In this document: piece by piece, positions 13,187 to 18,008 of the stretch | How positions within the stretch are numbered: the first letter of the stretch is position 1 | Layout: every line of letters begins with the position of its first letter | NCBI GenBank assembly: GCA_030042795.1 | Contig: JASHYZ010000584.1 | Coordinates: 1 to 18,008, forward strand | Reading direction: 5' to 3' | Length of the DNA: 18,008 nucleotides | Source of the DNA: Terriglobia bacterium | GTDB taxonomy: Bacteria > Acidobacteriota > Terriglobia > UBA7540 | Program-made: the position numbers and the translations under genes | Notes under the pieces: model-generated | Databases searched by the model: none | What the model was told of the DNA's origin: nothing | Seen by the model: the letters and a program-made list of their open reading frames with translations, nothing else

Positions 13187-14032
13187 TCACAGCGCATGCA
13201 CTCGCCGGGTAAGCTGCTCGGAAGGCGCCATCAGAGCGACGGCGCGCTGGAAACCGCCCAGGCAGCCGCGCGCAACCGCCAGACTTGTGTAGTAATCGTT
13301 GTACCGGAAGCCGGTCTCGCCCCGCCACATCGGGAATGCGGCGCAAGCCTGCAGCCAGCGATCGAAGACCGCGCTGACGTCAACGTAAGTGTCTGCGGTG
13401 AAACCCACTGCATCCTCCCAGTTGTCCGCGAAGAAGAGCTTGCCGACACTGTGCGACGGCGCTTTGCGGGTGAGGGCGGGCAATCCCGCGTAGAAAACGG
13501 CGTCATTCACGATGGCGTAGCACGCTTGATGATCCTTGTGCCAGCTTCCGCGCCAGTGGGTCACCACGATGCCCGGACGATGCTCGCGGATGAGGTCGCA
13601 CACCGCGAACTTGGCTTCGTCGCTCGCAGGAATTTCGCCGTCGGAGTAATCGAGAAACAGAGCGCTCGCTCTTAGCGTCGCGGCAGCGCGCTCGGCCGCC
13701 TGGCGCTGCATCTGCCCGTATTGCGCCGGCGCGATCGTGGCTGAGCCCTTTTCGCCGAGCGACAGACTCAGCAGGACCCCTCGCGCTCCGAGATGTATCT
13801 GCAGGGCCACCACTGCGCCCATAGCGAACAGCGCGTCGCCGGGATGGGCGGCGATCGCCATAATGTTCTCCGGCCGTGCAGCCTCAGTCTCGGGGCCGCC
13901 CGCCGAGGGCCGCCCCGGCATTTGCCCCGTCTGGCCTGCTTGGTCTGTTGGGCCGCCACTGCGGCCAACTGAGAGAGCTGCCGCTCCGAGGCTGAAGTCT
14001 TTGAGAAAGTTCCGGCGCGTGGCATCATCCAT
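13187..14032 (-). CDS. Secreted PIG-L/LmbE-type deacetylase with altered active site
   Basis: 281 residues from ATG at 14032. It opens with a twin-arginine signal (MDDATRRNFLKDFSLGAAAL). The LmbE fold starts at about 56, with the motif A62-H63-P64-G65-D66 and the second site H165-K-D-H168. In PIG-L deacetylases the first motif is AHPDD, in which one Asp is the general base and the other binds zinc. Here the general-base position is glycine and the zinc-binding Asp66 is kept. The protein may be catalytically altered or use another residue. The substrate is unknown; relatives remove acetyl groups from N-acetyl sugars. An earlier in-frame start (14143) would hide the Tat signal. It converges with ispH, 204 bp away. 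Confidence 0.85.
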   Translation of the reverse strand: MDDATRRNFLKDFSLGAAALSVGRSGGPTDQAGQTGQMPGRPSAGGPETEAARPENIMAIAAHPGDALFAMGAVVALQIHLGARGVLLSLSLGEKGSATIAPAQYGQMQRQAAERAAATLRASALFLDYSDGEIPASDEAKFAVCDLIREHRPGIVVTHWRGSWHKDHQACYAIVNDAVFYAGLPALTRKAPSHSVGKLFFADNWEDAVGFTADTYVDVSAVFDRWLQACAAFPMWRGETGFRYNDYYTSLAVARGCLGGFQRAVALMAPSEQLTRRVHAL

Positions 14033-14368
14033 GGGAGTCGTATGATTTCTATAGGCGGCTCGCTGCTTCGGCATTAAGAGTCTGTGTGAAAACTCGTGTA
14101 TGGCGCCTCTCCGAGGTGGACCCCGCCTCCGCAGGGGCGACATTGTTGGACTTAGGGGTCCTATTTCGATGCAGTCTTCCTGCGAAGCTTGTCCCCGCGA
14201 AAGACATCTGAGGTGTTTTAGTCAAAAGTTTTGGGCATAGTTCAGGAATGAGCCTCTGGCATCGAGAGCGAAACGACGGCCAGCCACAGCTATATTCCGT
14301 AATCCTCAATAGTCCAATTAGCTTACGTCGTGCTGCAAAGGTTTAACGCTCGTCCGAAATGGCCTGCG
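14033..14368. other. 336-bp gap between two minus-strand genes
   Basis: I see no gene in this gap. It holds no clear terminator for the oxidoreductase and no clear promoter for the deacetylase. The stretch near 14113-14142, with GGACCCCGCCTCCGCAGGGG, looks like repeat DNA of the kind seen at 4786-4805, but is not an exact copy. Confidence 0.4.
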
Positions 14369-15763
14369 TCAAACCTGCTCCGGCACAACGAAAGGAGGGC
14401 GATATCCGCGGTCTCCATCCCGCAGCAAGTGATTCGCTTCGCCGTCGTCCTTTACCTTCTCGCTCTCAGGATCGAACACCAGCGTCCGGTGCAGCCGGTA
14501 CGATACATTCGCGAGGTGTACGAGTCCGGCCGATACGTAGCCTTCCTCGATTGGCGCCCGCAACTCTTCTTTCTTCCGGCTGATGACGCAACCGATGAAG
14601 TTCGCAAAATGGTCTTCCTTGCCTTCGGCGGCGCTTGGGCCGGGCTGTTGATCCCTCCCTAGCCAACTGCGGTAGCCGCTGTCGCCAATCGCAAGGTAGC
14701 CTTTAGACCCATAGAAGACGTTGCCCACCGTGTTGTGGCTACCCGCCATGGGCCCGAGCTGCGGATGAGGCTCTGCAGAGTCCTGGGCCTCAGAATTCGC
14801 TCCGATTGAGGCCTCGTGGTTGGTTATCCAGTGGCGGACCTCGAACTCAAGCATCACTCGTTTGCCTTCGGCAAGGTTGTACTCGAAGGCGCAGTTCAGG
14901 GTGTTTGGCGTCTGCTGGTCGTCGTCGAACATGAAATGTCCGCCGACCGCCGAAATCTTGTTGGGGAAGCGCAGACCCAAGCCCCATCTTGCGATGTCCA
15001 TTTGGTGGACGCCTTGATTGCCGACGTCGCCGTTCCCGGTATCCCAAATCCAGTGCCAGTTGTAGTGAAACCGGTTACGGGTGAAGGGTTTCATGGGCGC
15101 CGGGCCGGTCCACAGGTCGTAGTCCACCCCCGCGGGCACAGGCTCGACAGGAGCGTGGCCGATCGTGTCCCTCCATTTGTAGCAAAGACCACGCGACAAA
15201 TAGACATCGCCGAGGAGGTCCTCTCGAATTTTTGCCACAGCCTCCATCACGGCCGGCGTGGAGCGGCCTTGAGTCCCGTGCTGCACAACTCGGTTGTACT
15301 TTTCCGCGGCGCGGACCAGTTGGCGGCCCTCCCACAAGTTGTGCGAGCAAGGCTTTTCCACGTAGACGTCCTTGCCGGCCTGGCAGCCCCAGATAGCCAT
15401 CAACGAGTGCCAGTGGTTGGGCGTGGCGATGGAAATGGCGTCAATCGACTTGTCATCCAGCAGCTTACGGATATCACCGTAAGTCTTGGGCTGTACTCCG
15501 GCTTTTCCAAGCTGCGCAACACGCTGGCGGAGCACACTTTCGTCCACATCGCACAAGGCCGCAATTTCGACGTTCTGAAGAGCCAGGTAGCCCTTGATGT
15601 GATCTTCCCCGCGCCCGTGGAGACCAATAATTCCCACTCGCACGCGGTCATTCGCGCCTAGCACCCGCGCCGGCGCGGCCCACGCCTCCAGGCGGTCGGC
15701 CACGGCAAGCGCGGCGGCGCCCTTGGCGCCGGTTTTGAGGAATTTTCTTCGGTTGTCGTCCAT
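14369..15763 (-). CDS. Tat-exported Gfo/Idh/MocA-family oxidoreductase
   Basis: 464 residues from ATG at 15763. The Tat signal is MDDNRRKFLKTGAKGAAALA (1-20). The Rossmann motif VGIIGLHGRG (43-52), the cofactor-binding IATPNHWHS (112-120), the EKP motif (136-138) and GDVGNQGVHQMDIARWGL (244-261) are typical of the family. Family members are NAD(P)-dependent and act on sugars, inositols and related compounds; the secreted type is abundant in Acidobacteriota and Planctomycetota. Which sugar it uses is not visible. The start was placed at the Tat signal; the frame stays open upstream to 15841. An AAAGGA lies 13 nt upstream of the start, a long spacing. Together with the deacetylase downstream it may process extracellular polysaccharide. 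Confidence 0.9.
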   Translation of the reverse strand: MDDNRRKFLKTGAKGAAALAVADRLEAWAAPARVLGANDRVRVGIIGLHGRGEDHIKGYLALQNVEIAALCDVDESVLRQRVAQLGKAGVQPKTYGDIRKLLDDKSIDAISIATPNHWHSLMAIWGCQAGKDVYVEKPCSHNLWEGRQLVRAAEKYNRVVQHGTQGRSTPAVMEAVAKIREDLLGDVYLSRGLCYKWRDTIGHAPVEPVPAGVDYDLWTGPAPMKPFTRNRFHYNWHWIWDTGNGDVGNQGVHQMDIARWGLGLRFPNKISAVGGHFMFDDDQQTPNTLNCAFEYNLAEGKRVMLEFEVRHWITNHEASIGANSEAQDSAEPHPQLGPMAGSHNTVGNVFYGSKGYLAIGDSGYRSWLGRDQQPGPSAAEGKEDHFANFIGCVISRKKEELRAPIEEGYVSAGLVHLANVSYRLHRTLVFDPESEKVKDDGEANHLLRDGDRGYRPPFVVPEQV

Positions 15764-15945
15764 GACTGAACAGTTTTCCTTTCGCCTACGCCCGACTCTG
15801 GCACGCTCCATCAACAATAGCAACTGCCAAATTCCAGACACTCCATGTCCCTAATCCGTTCCGAGGCGGTGGCCGCGCACCTAGGATGAGAGACTTCTAA
15901 TATTCGTTCCACCCAGACCCTTTCGCGAGAGGAATAACCGCCTTA

Positions 15946-16057
15946 TTTTCAACAACCTCTTGGCTTTATAAAAATAACACCTTTGCTTTCAATTACCTCT
16001 TGGCTTTGACCCCGGTGGGAAAAACATTGTCCTTTGTTTTCAACAACCTCTTGGCTT
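15946..16057 (+). repeat. Three direct repeats of TTTTCAACAACCTCTTGGCT
   Basis: Copies lie at 15946-15967, 15987-16007 (TTTCAATTACC variant) and 16037-16057, each continuing through CTCTTGGCTT. Each is preceded by a related CCTT(T/A) word. The starts are 41 and 50 bp apart with unrelated sequence between. A fourth, shorter copy (AAATAACCTCTTGGCTTTT) is at 16398-16416, and the half word TTTTCAACAACCT is at 215-227. Irregular spacing argues against a CRISPR. Confidence 0.75.
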
Positions 16058-16083
16058 CGTTCGGAACGTTCAAGAATACAGGG

Positions 16084-16265
16084 TCTCACGCAAAGGCGCT
16101 AAGGGCGCACAGAAGAAGTTCTCTGTTTGCTGGGCACACTCCGCGTATTTTCGCCTTTCCACGCAAGTCTGTCACATTTCTTCATATCTTCGGACGCCAA
16201 GGGCACAAGCCCAACTATCCTTGGTCCCGTCGAGGCCCTTTGCGGCTTTGCGCCTCTGCGTGAGA
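16084..16265. repeat. 182-bp element bounded by inverted repeats
   Basis: The left end TCTCACGCAAAGGCGCTAAG (16084-16103) is the near-perfect reverse complement of GGCTTTGCGCCTCTGCGTGA (16244-16263). The outer edges TCTCACGC and GCGTGAGA match exactly. This form resembles intergenic repeats common in many GC-rich genomes. No coding content is evident inside. Confidence 0.65.
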
Positions 16266-16959
16266 CTCGTTTCCCTTGCCGTCAGTTCGCTTCTACCCGT
16301 GGTCCGGTCACTCAGGCCGATCTTTGTTTTGTCCGTGGGTTAGGCCTCGCTTGGCTTCCCGCCAGTCGTGGTCCTCAAATCTGTAGCCTACTCATTCTAA
16401 ATAACCTCTTGGCTTTTGGGTATAGGAGGGAGGGGCGTGGGGGCTGTGTTACTAGTTGCATAGCTGCCGGCGTTTTTCCTCCACGGGTCCATCGCCATCA
16501 TAACCTGCTGCGGCCGCCCAGCTTGAATCCGGAGTCGGTCATCTGCCTAATCCAGTCGCGCATCGTCTTCTCTTGCTCCGGAACACCCCGGGAAACCAGG
16601 TTGCGAATTGGTCCACCGGGTAATTCGCTTTCCTTTCCACCGGACCCGTACCGCGACGAGAAGGAGCCCCCGCCACAACGCCCGCCCTGGTTCACGTCCT
16701 CAACCCTACCCCAGACGGGTCACGATGTCAAGTCATGACCATTTTATATGTAGGCTAGTTTACGGGCGTTTCGCACGGATGCAGTGACAAATCCTCTCAA
16801 ATCGTCCAAGATGAGCGCTATTATTTTGGGGAAAAAGGTGCAGAGACAGATTCCACCGTTGCGGCCTTTTCATGTACATCTCCAGCTCTCACACCCCGTT
16901 TAGCTGCGCGCAGCGTAACCTGCACCCTCGCGAGTGGGAGCCTATCCCAGTTCCTCAAA

Positions 16960-16978
16960 GGTAGTATCATGGTAGTAT
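16960..16978 (+). promoter_or_regulatory. Direct repeat GGTAGTAT at the antitoxin start
   Basis: GGTAGTAT occurs at 16960-16967 and 16971-16978, 11 bp apart, and the second copy runs into the ATG of the antitoxin. A spacing of about one helical turn suits a ribbon-helix-helix dimer pair. It may be the operator of the operon; this is inferred. Confidence 0.4.
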
Positions 16979-17231
16979 GAAAACGAAAATGAAAACCTCG
17001 CTCACCCTGTCTCGCGAAGTCGTTAAAGGCATCGACCGGGTGGCGGGCAAAAAGCGTTCCCGGTCGGCGGTGGTTGACGATGTGTTGCGCGGGTACCTAT
17101 CCCACCGCGAACGCGCCGCCGCCAACGCCCGTGACGTGGAGAAAATCAGCCGCTTTGCCGACGAACTGAACGCCGAGATGCAAGATGTGCTCGCCTACCA
17201 GTCGCTCGACCACCTCTGGGAGGAGCGATGA
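16977..17231 (+). CDS. Ribbon-helix-helix (MazE/CopG-like) antitoxin
   Basis: 84 residues. The N-terminal half KTSLTLSREVVKGIDRVAG...SRSAVVDDVLRGYL fits a ribbon-helix-helix DNA-binding domain: a beta strand at about 7-11 and two helices. The C-terminal half is acidic and helical (EKISRFADELNAEMQDVL) and would bind the toxin. ATG at 16989 is an alternative start. The stop overlaps the ATG of the toxin by 4 bp (ATGA at 17228-17231), the usual toxin-antitoxin arrangement. The antitoxin is intact although the toxin gene next to it is broken. Confidence 0.85.
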   Translation: MKTKMKTSLTLSREVVKGIDRVAGKKRSRSAVVDDVLRGYLSHRERAAANARDVEKISRFADELNAEMQDVLAYQSLDHLWEER

Positions 17232-17550
17232 AGCGCGGCGATCTGTACCTGCTGCGCCATCCCGGAGGCGGAGACCCCAAGAACAACGGGTGATGACCGT
17301 GGTCAGCCGCCAGGCTCTCGTTGACTCCCGCTTCCCCACGGTCATCTGCGCTCCGGTGTTCACCCGTGGCCACGGACTCGAAACAGAGGTTTCCGTGGGG
17401 CCGGAAGATGGATTGAAACATCCGAGCTGGATTGGCTGCGACGGCCTGGTGAGCATTCCCAAGAGCCGGCTTACCGACTTCGTCGGTAGCCTCTCGCTCG
17501 CGAAACTCTCGCGCCTGTCGCAAGCATTAAGAATCGCTCTGGACGTATAG
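17228..17550 (+). pseudogene. MazF/PemK-type toxin, frameshifted
   Basis: The first frame reads MKRGDLYLLRHPGGGDPKNNG and stops at TGA 17291-17293. The rest of a MazF/PemK ribonuclease (RVMTVVSRQALVDS...VICAPVFTRG...LKHPSWIGCDGLV...KSRLTDFVGSL...RIALDV) continues in the -1 frame to TAG 17548-17550. One missing base, for example a C in AACCGG, explains it. The second frame has its own ATG at 17293 overlapping the stop as TGATG, which would give an 85-residue product. That piece lacks the conserved Arg of the R-V-x-V-V-S motif. CCCC at 17275-17278 would allow a -1 slip that restores a family-length protein. Without slippage or sequencing error, the toxin is probably dead. Confidence 0.8.
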
Positions 17551-18008
17551 GGGCGGCCAGAAAACAGGAGGGCGCGCCAGCAGGGTGGCCGACGCACGGC
17601 GGAGCCGTGTGCCAGCCCAAACGGGGATCGAGTTAAGTAAATCGCAGATCTTCGATCTTCGCCAGCCTGCCGAGTTCCGCCGTGTCAAGGGGTTAGCATG
17701 GGAGAACTGGGCCAAGCGTGAGTAGTCCGGCAGGGCGGTGCATGCACCACGGGCCCAACCGCAGTGTACGCTCCTCCTTGCTGCCTTTCAGGGCCAGTCC
17801 ACATCCAACGCATAGATTTCTGACGTGCCGATGTCGCGCAAGATGAGCGGTGGTAGCCACGGTCAGCGCTTTTCTGACCGTGGGCCTTTGAGGAAGAGTT
17901 TCAACGACGGCCGGGGCACCTGCACATGAATCGGGCACGGAAAAGGTTGGTGACACGCCCAGAAGAACGGTCCAGCTACAGCGTTTCTGGGGATAAGGCG
18001 ATCGTCGC
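17551..18008. other. Unassigned 458-bp tail
   Basis: I found no supportable gene. A 10-bp stem with 7-nt loop, CCACGGTCAG...CTGACCGTGG, lies at 17857-17883 but lacks a T-run. A 12-bp palindrome GGTGCATGCACC lies at 17737-17748. The 87-residue minus frame at 17693-17956 has no recognisable domain. The tail could be the edge of an element continuing beyond the window. Confidence 0.4.

Larger units (their letters stand above)
15842..16976. other. 1.1-kb non-coding region
   Basis: I found no supportable gene. The region holds the CTCTTGGCTTT repeats (15946-16057 and 16398-16416), an element bounded by inverted repeats (16084-16265), and stretches without structure. Open frames inside it at 16127-16738 (plus) and 16498-16695 (minus) have no recognisable domain and overlap the repeats. 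The region may be degraded mobile DNA. Confidence 0.5.

Noticed and set aside
14816..15661. Plus-strand open frame of 281 residues
   Set aside because: Complementary shadow of the Gfo/Idh oxidoreductase, which has clear family motifs on the minus strand.
15946..16057. Possible CRISPR array
   Set aside because: Only three repeats, unequal spacing (41 and 50 bp), spacers of about 20-28 nt, mismatched repeats, and no cas genes.
16498..16695. Minus-strand open frame of 65 residues (GTG start)
   Set aside because: Glycine- and arginine-rich start, no domain, no ribosome site, and located in repeat-bearing non-coding DNA. The last 40 residues look slightly protein-like, so it may be a gene remnant, but I cannot support it.
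16127..16738. Plus-strand open frame of 203 residues in the gene desert
   Set aside because: It runs through the inverted-repeat element and a CTCTTGGCTTT copy, and shows no domain.
17857..17883. Rho-independent terminator
   Set aside because: The stem is good but neither strand has a T-run after it.
17693..17956. Minus-strand open frame of 87 residues
   Set aside because: It has a few cysteines but no recognisable motif and spans the stem-loop. No supporting context.

Overview
The window most likely comes from an Acidobacteriota genome. The main reason is the large secreted protein at 594-3251, whose layout matches the family known as 'VWFA-related Acidobacterial domain'. GC-rich DNA, frequent TTG/GTG starts, a TatB-TatC pair, and several secreted enzymes with twin-arginine signals fit this. 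No tRNA, rRNA, CRISPR array or intact transposase gene was seen.

Layout. 1-301: REP-like inverted repeats and other dispersed repeat fragments. 302-493 (minus): a small membrane-anchored zinc-ribbon protein. 594-3251: VWFA-like secreted protein. 3397-4549: tatB-tatC, overlapping. 4550-4953: a 364-bp mosaic of repeats arranged as a nested palindrome, whose right arm reaches into the start of the next gene. 4917-5963: secreted M28/glutaminyl-cyclase-like enzyme. 5986-7317: aroB carrying an in-frame foreign insert of about 76 codons. 7363-9746: menG (ubiE) and the bifunctional NAD(P)HX repair enzyme. 9783-10268: tsaE, bracketed by palindromes built on TGACTCATTGA. 10371-11168: a FabI/FabL-like reductase. 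11296-11948: a Phd/VapC-type toxin-antitoxin pair with a clear promoter and operator. 11981-12982: ispH. 13187-14032 and 14369-15763 (both minus): a PIG-L-type deacetylase and a Gfo/Idh oxidoreductase, both with Tat signals. 15842-16976: a long non-coding stretch with a CTCTTGGCTTT repeat family and an element bounded by inverted repeats. 16977-17550: a MazE/MazF-type pair whose toxin gene is frameshifted. 17551-18008: nothing assignable.

How the genes work together. AroB supplies the shikimate pathway and so chorismate, the precursor of menaquinone, which MenG finishes. IspH supplies isoprenoid precursors, including those for the menaquinone side chain. The NAD(P)HX repair enzyme and TsaE (tRNA t6A synthesis) are often neighbours, as yjeF-yjeE in E. 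coli. TatB/TatC form the exporter for folded proteins, and the two minus-strand enzymes have the signals of its substrates.

I did not find a convincing new multigene system. The items most worth a second look are the aroB insert, the frameshifted mazF with a CCCC slip site and a TGATG restart, the nested-palindrome mosaic that overlaps a gene start, and the intergenic repeat families.
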